From assembly GCF_954871325.1 (NCBI RefSeq), contig NC_088779.1, positions 10,604,846 to 10,668,845 of the forward strand: 64,000 nt of DNA, given 5' to 3'. Each line of letters starts with the position of its first letter. Position 1 is the first letter of the stretch. The translations under genes and the position numbers were made by a program. This stretch comes from Gordionus sp. m RMFG-2023. Its lineage: Eukaryota; Nematomorpha; Gordioida; Chordodea; Parachordodidae. Shown piece by piece: positions 49,715 to 62,100 of this stretch. The notes below the pieces were generated by a model. The model made no database searches, had not been told where the DNA came from, and saw only the letters and a program-made list of their open reading frames with translations.

Positions 49715-50829
49715 ATATTAAATCAGCTGAAGATTCAGCCAGACCCTCTTCGATTTTTTAAAATTTGTATGATGGTAATATATAAATATATTAACATATA
49801 AAATTTTATTTCCCAACTCAGCTTATTTCATGAGATATGGCCATTTAGAAACGAAATTTCCAAAATACACTATATTTAATTTAAGATACCTTAAAAATAA
49901 TTATGATAAAAATATAATTTAAATAGCCCTAGAATAGCCCTTTAATATGATAATTTATTTTATTGAGAATTAATTACCAAAAATCAAAAGCAGTTATAAA
50001 ATGAAAATATATATTTTTTTTTTCAAATTTTTTAATAAAGATTATACTTCCTTATTTTGTGCAAAATCTTAGACTGGGACAAACTCTGGTTTAAAAGATT
50101 TTGCACCTTAAATATTGGTCATATGACTAAATTCGTATATATTATTTATGTTTAAATATATATATTAATTTCTTCAAATTTTCAAAATTAAAAATAAACC
50201 TAAAATTTAGACATATTGTAAAAAAAAAAATAGATGGGTTGGCATTGTAAACTCTAAGTTTGGGCCTAAAATTTATAAAAAAAATAGGACCGTTGACGGC
50301 TTTAGAGTTTAAAATAATATTAATATATTTTAAAATTTTTTCAGGAACAAGTAGCCAATATTTTATGTGTATGATAGTCAACTCGATTTTGTTTAATAGC
50401 AAAACTTAGAAAAATATATAATTTCTATATCTAAAAAAAGTGGGTCGCGGATAAATAATTTTTATTTCTGGTTCGGGACATATAAAATAAATTGATTGGG
50501 ATAGGGCGCCTATTTTTTATAAAAATTTGGCTTGATTTTCCCGATTCAGGTCACTAGTTGACATTATGTCGTATTTAAAAAATAAGTTTAGCTTCTATTT
50601 ATTTTTTAAATTTTAGATATAATTTAGCAACTTTTTAATTCAGATCAACCATTAAATTTCTTCATTTTTATTTTAAATTTTCAGTCAAGATTGTTAATAT
50701 AATCAATATTGAATCAATCAAGGGTTAATTTATATTCTTATTCTCGAAAATCATAATTTACTTTATAAAGAATATTATGTCAATTGCACATATTTTTTCA
50801 GGTTAATATGATTTAATCTGCCCTAGGCC
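49715..50829. other. Spacer between the divergent NOL10 and MRPL17 genes
   Basis: No coding exon recognised. At 50440-50556 there is a fragment of the GGCCCG-phrase family: TGGGTCGCGGATA, GGTTCGGGACATA, GGGATAGGGCGCC, ending TTCAGGTCACTAG, which in reverse gives the family start TAGTGACCTGAATCGGG. The remainder is A+T-rich. Confidence 0.55.
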
Positions 50830-52406
50830 CAGAGTTGGGCATACCGCGAATACTTGTATCTATGATACAAGATCCTTTTCTATCTTTTACTCCGTATCTT
50901 TTTGGCATTTCTAATAAGATTATAGTATCTGTAACTAAGATTCTTTATTTAAAAAAGAATCTTGTATCTATTTCATTTTCATTTTCTTGACAAAAAATAT
51001 AGATACAGATTCTATTTAATATTCATTTAAAATTTTACATCTCACAGTATATATTATATTTTCTTCGAGAATCTAGTATTCATTTTCTTTTTTTTTTCCG
51101 CCATATTTTTATATATTGACAGCCAAAATTGGGTGAAAAATTTACCACTCATAATAAGTACATAGATAAAAAATATCAACACCAAAACGAGTTAATAGAT
51201 TCGATAGAGTAACATTACCAATTTTATTTAATATTTTTAATTTGTAGAATGATTAACACTCATGATAGTGAAGAAGAAAGTAGTGAAATATAAGTTATAG
51301 AAATAAGTTCCCCTGAATCATATCCCAATTTTAAAATTTTATATGGAAATTTATTTTAAATAAATGTTAAAAAAACAATGTACAGGCTAGATGTAGAACC
51401 TGTATAAACAAAAAAAAGATAAAGGGTTAAAAACAAATTTTATTAAATATATTAAAGTATATTATTTATGTGGAGTTAAACATAAGTTATCTTAAAAATT
51501 CAAGTTTACAATATTGACTATCTTTATTAAAAGCTGCCCAAGATAGTATGGGCAAAAGATTTTAAGAAAATATTTTCATATGATTTAAATATAATGAGGC
51601 GTTTCTTGGCATCAAATCACATCCAAATTTTAAGAACTTAAGGATTAAGTCGGATGATAAAAAAAATTATTAAAAGAAGCCCTAAATGTAGTACCTGTGT
51701 ATATAATCAAGCTAAAATTATAACACAATAAAAAATCTAATAAGGTAAATGATTATTATTTTTCTTTTAGTAAAACAAATGTCGCTGTGTTCAAACAAAT
51801 AAAATAAATTTGGAGGTTTTAAAATATATTAAAGAAAGTCGAAATACATTATAAATGCTAAATTATTATCCTTCATTAAAGGAAATTTTTTTAAAATATA
51901 ATACTGGAATACCTTCATCAGCTCTTTGAAAGAGTTTTGGCACAATGTTAAATACGCCAAAACGGCAAAGGTCTAATTATAAATTATTTTAAAAATTTGA
52001 TTATCTCATAAAATAATGAATGTATTTTAAATGCGCTTTTGAAAATTAATATTTCAACTCCCATTAAAAATACTAGTCTCCCTTCTTGATCTATGTTAAG
52101 AATGGGCTAATACTAATATTAAAATGCCTGATAATTATGTTAACTCATCATTAAATGTTTTATTAATTAATGGAAATATTTATACATATTATATTTATTA
52201 AAATTGTATTTTATAAAATATTCTAATTTAATTGGTAATGATAATTTTTTATATTTAAGATATCTAATTAAGCAATAGATTCGAGTAACTTTTATCTTGT
52301 ATCTTTTTAGTATTTAGAAAAAGATACTAATATCTGTATCTAAGATTCATTTTTTCACAAAGAATCTTTATCTGTATCTTGATTCTTTTTCTCCTGCCAA
52401 ACTCCG
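50830..52406. mobile_element. hAT-type element with GATAC phrases and perfect 8 bp target duplication
   Basis: Flanked by CCTAGGCC on both sides (50822-50829 and 52407-52414). Termini CAGAGTTGGGCA and TGCCAAACTCCG form an inverted repeat. Both ends carry GTATCT/GATAC(A) phrases (TTGTATCTATGATACAAGAT; TCTTTATCTGTATCTTGATT). The 1.6 kb interior has no long frame. Around 51378 and 51680 the plus strand has short Cys-pair motifs (ARCRTC, PKCSTC) that could be BED-finger remnants, but this is weak. Confidence 0.85.
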
Positions 52407-52766
52407 CCTAGGCCCAATATAAAACATTTTTTCCACCAATAAAAGGGTATTAAGTCTGCACTTTGTAAAATTATGTATCAACTTAAACATGACCTCAATT
52501 AAGAAATAAATATGGGCAGTCTTCAAACTACAGATATTTTTTTTAAAAAAATGGAATGATATCTGATTAAATCGGTTATAACAAATTGGAACTCTCTTTT
52601 TTAACTGAAAATTAATAGTCTTATTAAGAAGAATGACCAGATGCAAAAATATTTCACCAACGCTTCCCTTTTAAACGGTTTTAACATATTGTTTTCTTTT
52701 CGACAGAAATATTTTTGATGTTACTCTCTAATATGCAACTTCGAAGAATTGTATCAGTTGCAAATT

Positions 52767-53764
52767 CAGTGGCGTAGTCAGGATTTTATCATGGGGAGGG
52801 ATTTAAAAAATTTTTTTTTTTGGGGGGGGGGGGAGGTCGCCCTTCAAACTTCTCATTTTTTTTGAACACTTAATTGCTTATATTTTTGGATTTGTTAAAA
52901 TTGTTTTATATTCACATTCCTTTATTTTATCATGTATATATTTTTATTAATTAAAATATTTTCAAAATTTTGATATTTTATATAATACAGATTTTAGTAT
53001 TAAAAATTATAATGTATAAAGACTCTATTTTAAAAAAAGTAATTTTTTACAATTATATAAAATATGTGTAATTCTTATGCAAATAATGGTATTTAAAAAA
53101 ATATGAGGATATTATCTTATAAATATTACTTTTTTTACAAAAAAAATTGATTATATATTAAAACTAATAAAATTTTATTGCTATTTTTTGATTTGAATTT
53201 AAAAAGAGAGATCTACTTTTCTCTGAGATTTTGCTAATTCATCTAGAATCAAATTTTTATCTAAAATAATCTCCTTATAAATATTCAATAGGTCTAATCC
53301 ATTTCCATTATAACGTTTTTCACCGGTTGTGTTTCTTAAATAGATTTTTAACCTTTTTAAAGTTGAAAAAGACCTTTCATTTTTGCAGGTACTAATTGGC
53401 AAGGTAGCTAAATCAATTAATAATGTTTTGATATTAGGCAGGGAATCTAAAATGTAATTACAGATGGAAAGTATGAATAAATTAATGATTTATATTGAAA
53501 ATGAGAAATATATATTTTTATAAAATGGAATATGACAAACAAGACAACTTTTATAAAATGCAAAATAATAATATAAAATTTATTTTATAAATATAAAAAT
53601 AATCAAATGTGTATATCTATTATTATTTATAATAAATTTAAACATAAAAATCAAGCGTTTATTAATAATTTATTAAATTAAAATTAAAAAAATTTAAAAA
53701 AATTAAAAAAATAAATTTTTTATTCATTTTTCATGGGAAGGGGGGGGGCATGCCTACGTCACTG
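52767..53764 (-). mobile_element. hAT transposon relic with perfect 8 bp target duplication
   Basis: Flanked by TGCAAATT (52759-52766 and 53765-53772). Termini CAGTGGCGTAGTCAGG and CATGCCTACGTCACTG are inverted repeats, each with a G-run just inside (about 52823-52834; 53740-53748). The minus strand from 53402 keeps the C-terminal transposase segment (see next entry). The rest of the transposase is missing, so it is an internally deleted copy. It sits 117 bp upstream of the MRPL17 start codon and may lie in its promoter. Confidence 0.9.
53199..53402 (-). pseudogene. hAT transposase C-terminal dimerisation domain fragment
   Basis: Reads PISTCKNERSFSTLKRLKIY, then LRNTTGEKR and LDLLNIYKEI. This matches the hAT motif 'lPvStc.aERSFStLkriKtyLRstm...RLngLaLlniH' of the ZMYM/TTF-type hAT group. 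About 68 codons remain open; the N-terminal zinc finger and catalytic parts are absent. Confidence 0.85.
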
Positions 53765-53881
53765 TGCAAATTCGAGCTAACAAAATGGAAAGTAAAGCAA
53801 ATATAGAAGATGACGATTAGCACAATATATATTATTTACTTATAAGGTAACATCTATCCTCTTATTTTTATTTTGAAAAGC

Positions 53882-56800
53882 ATGAGGCTCTATAACTCAT
53901 TATATAGAAGACATCCTTTCCCATGGTATTGGCGTGAATATGATATTTTAAAGTTATCAAAGCTAAATCAACCTCTTCCCCCCAAATTGCTATATGAGGT
54001 TTCACCTAGACATGCAAAATTGACAATGGCCACATTGGAACATATGGGAGGTACTAAACTCAGACTTGAACAATTAAAACACCTTGTAGCTAACTTATTT
54101 AGATTTGAGCGTATAGAAACTACATTTATAAAGGGGGAGGAGTGCAGGGGATATGCAGAAAGAGTAAATTATAGCTCATTTATATAATATAATTATTTAT
54201 TTTGCATATATAGTTGATAAGAGATGCAATTGATTTAGGAGATAAGCATAAACCTACTATGGAAATGGCATCTTGGTGGCTGAAGGTATTACACAATTAT
54301 TCATTCTTTTAACATGTTTTCTAGACTAGAGATGAATGTTTTCCTATCATCTTAATGTTAACAATTTTTATCTATCAACTTTCCTATTATCTTAATTCTA
54401 TATTTGTTTAACTCAAAATGATATATATTTTTCCTACAGCTGATATGAAGTTCAACTGAATCCAATATTCTTACCTCATAATTTTATTTAATATATTTGA
54501 TCCTCTATACCAATATTAATTTCAGACATGCCAATGCCATTTATTGATCAGTATCAGTATATATCACTACATTCAATTTTAACCAATACCAGTTGATTCT
54601 CATAATTTTGATTATTTTTTTAGCCTACATTAAATCATGAATTAATTTAACTAAATTTGAGCTAGAGGTGGGCAATGGCCTAATTTTTTATTCACGTCCC
54701 ACCTGCTCACGGTGGCAATAAAATCACACCCATTCACGCTTACCACTAAAAAATTTTGACCACACCTGACCACTCACGACAAGCAATATTTTCATGTTTT
54801 TAATTTAAAATCCATAATGATAATATCTCCTATAATGGTTAAAAAACTTAGATTTTTATAGTCATCCATCCAAATATCAGTGATTATGGACAAGTAATTA
54901 TTATTGATCATGCTTTTAATCTTAAATTTTATTTCATGGTATATTTTTGGACCTATAGTATTCATGAGAGTTTTTCGATTTACATTATTTTGTTATCCAT
55001 ATGTAACACCAACATTTATCTCTTGGCCTAGCTTGTCCTTCACCTTCTGTTGCATTTAAAGATTGAAGATCTTTATAAATAATATAACTGACTTTTCTGT
55101 AAAAAGTTTAAGCAAAATTTAGCATAAAGTCTTGCAACAAAAAACACCTAAACATAAAAAAAAATAGAACTAACTAAATGATACCGGATGTTGTTTATAA
55201 AATGCAGAAATTTTTAGCTTTCATAAATTATTCTTTTTAAAAAAAGAACTAAATTAAATAAGAAAATATATGATATAATTATAAAATTGCTAATTTATAT
55301 TTATAAAAAAATAATTTAAAAAAATTAAAATTTCCGTGATTCACGGGAAATTTATATTCACACCCGATCACGCCTGGAGAAAATTTTGGGAAGGCCCGTC
55401 ACACCCAGTCACGCCTTGGAATTTAAAATTTATTCACACTCCCTAATTTCACGGCCTGCGCCCACCTCTAATTTGAGCTATATATTTCTAAACTATGTAA
55501 TTTTTTTTAATTTATTTCGCTTTTAGCAATTTCATATATTAATTATAAATAAATATTTATAAAAAAGCTAATAATATCTTAATTTTCTGAAAAACATGCA
55601 TAATAATAATATTTTTTGGTATTGGTTACTACATTTGGTTTTGGTGGCACCAAAAATTGGCATCTGTTAATTTTTTTATAACTTATTTGGAAAATTTTGC
55701 TGCGAATAAATCTAATTAATCAAATCCATGTTATTTATTTTATTGGTAAATTATATTAACTACTTGGAAAATAAAGAGTAGGGCTGTGCCAATCCTCAAT
55801 TTTTTTTCTGTTCTGATATTACTACAATACCAATCCAAAATTTATATTGAATTTATTTACCATTTATAAGTGTTGTTAAATGGCTCGTTTTGAGTCGTTT
55901 TTAAAAATGGTTAACTCTTAGCCAGAAAAATATTGCCTAAGCATCGAAATTTCGATAATATATGTATAGACCTTTGTTCCTTCTATGAGTAAAATCTTCA
56001 GGCTTGCGTAATATTTTTCTGGGTGAAGTATTGAGTTAGCTGTTTTTAAAAATTGGCTCAAAACGAGCCATTTAACAACACTATCATCTATATTTGAATA
56101 AATGCCACAAAATTATTTTCTATTCAAAAAAATTATTAAGTATATTTTGTTTTATTTATTCAAAGTTAATTATCTCATTTATAATATTGGCAATGTTCTG
56201 AATGCTATGTTACACCTTGATTTCACTTATTTTAAAAAATGGATATCAAAATTTAGTCAAAATACAAGATTTTAGCTAAAAGTAAATTATCCAAGCTTGA
56301 AGATTTTGTTCATCAGTAAGTTTTGGATATCTATTGCTAAAATTTTTAGGTAGCTGTATAATAACACTAGCTTAATTTACTTGTTATATATTCTATAATT
56401 ATTTTCTTATTGCAAATAAAATTTTAATTACTATACTTTTTAAAATAATATTTATTTTTTAAAAAAAACATAAATAAATTGAATTTTATATTATAAATCA
56501 TATTTAAAATATAAGATCAATTATATATACAACCATAGTATAACCAAAAACAAAACTTAGAATTGGATTGAAAATAATGGCTGAATCCTATATTAATGCA
56601 AAATATCAGATCTGATATTAAATATTATCACAGCCCTAATAAAGAGTATAACGAAATTATATCAAATATATTCTAGCACAAATTTTATATATAATATTTT
56701 TAGGGTACAGTTTGTCATGAAATTAGAGAGTATTTTTTTTTAAAATATTAAGTTAAGATTCAAATAATTATTATATGGGGGAATGGTTTAAAATCATAAT

Positions 56801-59187
56801 TTATGTCAATCTGGAATAAATTAATTGATTTCTATTATCTTCAAAGTTAAGCCTTATTTATAAAAAAAACCTAAGCTAAAATAATGGTTTTTGATTAAAA
56901 AACTAGGGTTGGCCATTTATTAAATAGCTTGCTAGAAATTAGTGAAAAGATTAAAATCGAATACTAATACCTGGCTAGAAAGATTTTAAGCTACTCTAAT
57001 TTTTTTTTGATCTAATTAAACTTATAACATCCCATGACAACTATAACAATAGGAATTTTTTTATATCCCCTCCCAGAGCCCTTTAAACCCAGCCTAATTT
57101 TTTATTAAAATCTCGTCTAGTTTGGGCATAAAGTCTATTTGATTTTTCAAAATTAAACCAGGCTTGTGCATAAAAATTTCTGATGAAATAATAAAAATTT
57201 CAAAATAAAATGATAGTCTTTGGCACTGTCTAACATAATCCCTTAAAATACCTCTTAACACTAACTATCAAATTATCCTTTGATATTTAAAATTTTATTT
57301 TTAAATATTTTAAAATCACATAATTTCTAAATAATTAGTAATATTAATATTGTTATCTGAATAAAACTGGAAATTAAAATGAATATGTATAATTATATAA
57401 CAAAAAAATATAAATTAAGATTTTCATATTTTTTTTCGAACTCTTCTAGGGACATTCATAGAAGCATTCTACTCCATTGTAGTTCCATAGTTTCTCCAAA
57501 TTCTGTTTATTGAACGTTCCATTTCATGTCTCTAATTACTATACAAATTTATACCTACCTTTAAGGGTACAAAAAGTAGCAATCTGTATAATATTTAGAA
57601 TTTATATTGAATTTACACAATGTAAAATGTTTGAATAAATTCTGTTTTAAAAATTAAACCTTAAAATTTGATAAAACTATCGTTTGCACTAATTTTAGCT
57701 TTATTATAAAATAGTAAAATATTTCCAATTAAATTTTGAAATAAAGTAATTTAAAAAAATTATATTAATTTTGTTCATTATATGATTTCTATATTAAACA
57801 CCTATATAAAATTTACAGATGAGAATGTAAAATATATAAGTGTAAATTACACAGAAAACTTTTAATATAAATTTTTCGTTTAGATTTGTTGAATATGTTG
57901 ATCGATGTTATTTTATTATTTATTTTGGCAATTGATTTATTTTTTTATATATCAATTTTTATTTAAATTTAATCGGTGAAAATTATATATTAACATTTTT
58001 TTTATACATCAATTTGTATTATATTTTTTTAATTATTGTTTAAAAAAAGGATATATAAAGAGATATAAAAAATGTAATTGATCTTTTTTGTAAAATAAAA
58101 ATGTAATTTATCATATAATAAAATTTAAATTATGATTAAAAATAAAATGATAACCAATGAAATATGTCATATAATTATCTAACTATAATAAAACGTGGAA
58201 TTAACACAATTTCAACAAGATTTTTAATATAATGGCATGATTTGTATAACGATGAATAGAGTCGTATGCTCCAGTGCTCTAAAACTTCTATAAATAGGAA
58301 ATCATTACTTATTAATTTATTATAAGTAATGGTTATTAACAGCATTACATAACAACTATGTAAAAAAAAATTTTGAATCAAAATATCTATTAAACAAAAA
58401 TGTATAATTTATATTTTAAGGGAAATGAAGATTTAGTACACAAATTATTCAAAGTATTAGCGCCGAGATATACGAATATTAGAACTTGTGTGACACAAAT
58501 ATTTAAACGTTCCAGTCAAACCCAAAGATTATGTGTTTTAGAATTAAGAAGTTAGTTTCTATCCTCCCATTTACTAAATTATTTATTTAATATTACTATG
58601 TGGAGCCATTAGAATAGGGTCAAAGCCATGCACTTATTGAAAAACTCCTGAAACTCGCTTAAAAAATTTTCGCTCTTATTTTATAGTACGACTAAATGTA
58701 TTACCCCGTACAGAAAATATCACAATTAATAATAAATATTTACTACAATAAACCTATTAAATATATTGTTCTGATAAGATTAATTTTATTTTTTCAAATA
58801 AATTTTAGTCTTTTTTGTCTGGCATTCTTTTATTATGTAAGATATATCATTTCAAACTTGTACCGTGCTACTTAAAAAAAAATATATTTATCAATTAAAC
58901 CTGATAATCAAAAAGCTTTTACAGGTTTGATTAATACACTATAAAAAATTTTTTTTAAAAATCCTATCTTATTAGACAATCCACTACCTCCTATCAAGCC
59001 ATTTCAACATACTTTCAAGTATACCTTGAGCAATGTGCTCCTCGAGGAGCTCAGGAAAGATTTCGAAGAGGCTAATATACCCACTAATATAATTGACAAA
59101 ACTATGATCGAAAAAGCCCCAACACCTGAATCTAATGACAAATCTGACCTGAGAGGTGTACCATTATACACTAATGATCCTATATAA
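53882..59187 (+). CDS. MRPL17: Mitochondrial ribosomal protein bL17m, 4 exons, complete
   Basis: Exons: 53882-54163, 54214-54285, 58421-58550, 58976-59187 (696 bp, 231 residues; human about 175). GT-AG introns, phases 0, 0, 1. Conserved bL17 features: RLEQLKHLVANLFRFERIET and ECRGYAER (residues 61-94), then LIRDAIDLGDKH and WWLK (exon 2), EDLVHKLFKVLAPRYTN and KRSSQTQRLCVLELR (exon 3), and NPLPPIKPF...LSNVLLEELRKDF (exon 4), matching human NCLPPLPLP...LLNQLLQGLRQDL. Known: bL17m is part of the large mitoribosomal subunit near the exit tunnel; the gene is nuclear. The N-terminus has about 55 residues before the core, including an Arg/Trp-rich start that could act as targeting signal (inference). 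Start ATG 53882 follows AAAAGC (A at -3). Intron 2 (4.1 kb) is packed with nested transposable elements. Confidence 0.94.
54523..55666. mobile_element. hAT-type MITE with GGTATTGGT phrases (MRPL17 intron 2), outer element
   Basis: Left CAGACATGCCAATGCCA and right TTGGCATCTG form an inverted repeat. ACCAATACC near the left end mirrors GGTATTGGT near the right end. Flanks share TTAATTT. Another complete element (54663-55470) is nested inside it. Confidence 0.65.
54663..55470. mobile_element. hAT-type MITE with CACGCC phrases, perfect 8 bp target duplication (nested)
   Basis: Direct repeats ATTTGAGC at 54655-54662 and 55471-55478. Termini TAGAGGTGGGCAATGGCC and GGCCTGCGCCCACCTCTA. Both ends are filled with CACGCC/TCACG phrases (GTCCCACCTGCTCACGGTGG; TCACACCCAGTCACGCC) and the middle is A+T-rich. 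No coding capacity. The perfect flank repeat marks it as the youngest insertion of this stack. Confidence 0.88.
55868..56083. mobile_element. Hairpin hAT MITE, copy 7 (nested)
   Basis: AAGTGTTGTTAAATGG at the left (first T changed to A) and CCATTTAACAACACTA at the right. The arms GTTAACTCTTAGCCAGAAAA and TTTCTGGGTGAAGTATTGAG are partly complementary. Flanks CCATTTAT / TCATCTAT match at 6 of 8 positions. Among the best preserved copies. Confidence 0.8.
56205..56372. mobile_element. Hairpin hAT MITE, copy 8, heavily worn
   Basis: The right end ATAATAACACTA is recognisable, with GATTTTGTTCATCAGTAAG and TTTTGGATATCTATTGC matching the family centre. Limits approximate; no target duplication. Confidence 0.5.
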
Positions 59188-62100
59188 ACCAATAGATTAT
59201 CACTAAAATTTATAAAGTTGTTACTCTGCATGTACATATATAGATTGAATATGCAGTCCCAGGACAGAATGTCCGCCGATACATACATAAAAAATATACT
59301 ATTTTGAGATTGATTTTTAATTATTCATATAACATAACTTCATTTATTAATAATATAAAATTACTATATTTGGATGGTTGTTTTTGTGTTCTTAGTTACT
59401 TTGTATAAATATATTTAAATGTTTTTTTTTACCTTTAATCACTTTTTCTTTTACTTTTCTCTTTTGTGTGAAGTTTGAAGAGACAAATAATTTTGGGAGG
59501 GAAAAGAATAAGAAAACAACTATAATAATTTTATTTCGTTTTTTTCTTTTTATATCTACTATAAAAATATATATATAATCTCTATTATCTAAAAATAACA
59601 ATTTTACATAAATCCTTTTTAATAATAATAATAATATATTAAAATCAAAAATAATTCATTACCAAAAATGAATGACTTCACACTTTAACATAAAAAAAAC
59701 CACCCACACAACAAATAAGATATATAACGAATGCGAATTTACAAAACCATAATATATTTATATAAACATTACGCATAACTTATAATTATTCATATCAACA
59801 TTATACATTACTTATCCCTCTAAAATTTCTCATGGGTGATTGCTCTTGTATAATATGTTGCTACATTGTCATACAACCCCCTCTCCTTTTACACATTTAG
59901 ATAACTAATCCTCTATCTTTTTGAGACTCGTCATAATTATGTTTTTGACAAACCAAATGGTATACACAATTGAACTGTTCTTGAAATCAGTAATCCGTTA
60001 CAGGGCAATTGGATCGTAGTATCCAATTTCTATCAATAATTTACTTTTGGTTACATAATCTTCCATTATTTAGTCATTTCTAGGTAGTCTCATATTAGAG
60101 ATATATCAAGGTTATCATTATTGGCTATCAAATGATTCCATATTTCATTGCTAAATCTAAGCTAAATTTATGGTACATTCTTTTTGAGACAATAAAAAAT
60201 CCGTTATACCTTTAACTAGGAATTTCAAGAGATCCTGCATAAAATCTTTATTAGAATTAAATAATTTGAGATTATTTTTTCACCATTCTATTTAACATAT
60301 AATAATTGAACTTTTTGTTGGTTTTATTCACGCTCTCTAGCATCGTTACAAAATTATACCAAAGTATAGGTTTTTTTTAAGTATTGTTTTTTTCATATCA
60401 AATTCAAAAAGTTCAAAGGATTTCTACATCCAATATATCTGAAATGTTATCCATAGCTTCGGCGAAGTTTTTCAGAATAACCTTTTAAATATGATCATAG
60501 TTATAACGCAACAATAGTTTTTTTATTTTCTAATTTATTTAACATCATTATGTAGCCCATGCTCTAAATACATTGTATATAATTATAAAACAAATTGTTT
60601 TAACTTAATGTTTGTCTATAATAAATTTAAATTTAACAAAATATTTAATAAATCTGATTCTGTTAATTAAATAGAAAAAGAATTATAAAATAATAGAGGA
60701 GACCAGGGGAACAATGGACAGAATTTTATATAAAAATCTCTAAATATTAACGAAATGTTAAAATCTAGCCAGCTTCTTTACCTAATATTTAGGATTTTAA
60801 AAATATTGCAATTCAAAAAAGAAAATACCGGGTACATATGACCTTCTGTTTGGTATATATATAATTGGGAACTTATTTCTTTTAAATAATCTTATATAAT
60901 TCGTCTGGGTGGATACCTAAATAATAAAATTAATTAAAAGTCCGCCATTATGTAGATAAAGGTATATAAATTTGATTATTAGAAGTAAACTACAAGAAAC
61001 AAATGAATATTTATAAATAATTTTTCCAATTACAAAGTGAAAGTATAATATAATGTAAAGATATCTATTACGACATTATATGTCTTTTACTGATTACAAA
61101 ATATTATAAAATCTTGCAATACCTAAACAGAAAACTTGAATAAATAAAAAATACCTATTTGTATTTGGATGAAATAGTTTCCTTTTCTCCCTCAATCTTT
61201 TGATTAGTATACATCTGACCTATAAGGTTTGTTGGTATCCTTGAAAAAAAAATCGCCATATCCTCCATATAATTCACGTTCGCTCATTTTGGGCAGGTCT
61301 ATGACCAACGTGCTAGATAAGATAAAAGAATTATTATTTATCAATTTAAATCTTAAGTGGGTACGATGGATATTGAATAAGTTTAAAATACTAGTTTTAT
61401 TGATTACTGTTTGTTGTACTGGAATTTTTATTTTATTAAATCATATGTTTATTTCTAGATTCTCACTATGCTAAATAGTAAAATTATCATAGCCAACATA
61501 ACTCTTCCATGATCAAGTTTTTATTTTATTGGGCGGCTTTTTACCTCTCCTCTTATTTCCCATGGGATGGACTTTTGAGTAAGTAGCTTTGCCTCTTACT
61601 GATGAAACAATAGTAATTATGCTAGAGAAAAATGATCCTATCATTCAGATAGTCCCAATACGTAGTGTATTTTAACATTATATTTTTTTAAGTTAATATT
61701 GATGAAAGATCTGCTGTATATTTTATTATAATAATTTATTTATCAATAATACTACCATATAGATAATACATCCATAGGTACAAAATTAGCAATCTGGTTA
61801 AATTTGCTTATATTTTAAAAATATGTATATAATTAATTTTATAACTTTACCATGCTATTTTACAAATAAGAAAGAATGCTGATTGCGAATTTAGCAATAT
61901 TTTTAATTTGGTGCATTCATATAATATGATAACAACATGCCAAGAAATCAAGACAAGTACATAGGAATAATATTTCCATGTAATCAGTTGATGAGGATTA
62001 CAGAATTACGATTTTTATACCACTTATGGATATATTTTTAACTTGAATTAGAGAACGTTTATTGAATCATAGACTGTTGCTCAATAACTTTCAAATTTAA

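Larger units (their letters stand above)
55779..56638. mobile_element. hAT-type MITE, TAGGGCTGTG termini, perfect 8 bp target duplication
   Basis: Direct repeats ATAAAGAG at 55771-55778 and 56639-56646. Termini TAGGGCTGTGCCAATCC and ATCACAGCCCTA. CCAATCC/GGATTG and GATATTA phrases lie inside the ends. It contains two hairpin MITE copies (55868-56083 and about 56205-56372). Located in MRPL17 intron 2. Confidence 0.87.

Noticed and set aside
51378-51800. Repeated short Cys-pair motifs (ARCRTC, PKCSTC, KCRC) inside the 50830-52406 element
   Set aside because: They suggest BED-finger remnants, but spacing is irregular and stops are frequent, so no domain was annotated.
59004-59288. Minus-strand ORF of 94 codons
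   Set aside because: Antisense of MRPL17 exon 4, whose plus-strand reading matches the protein family.
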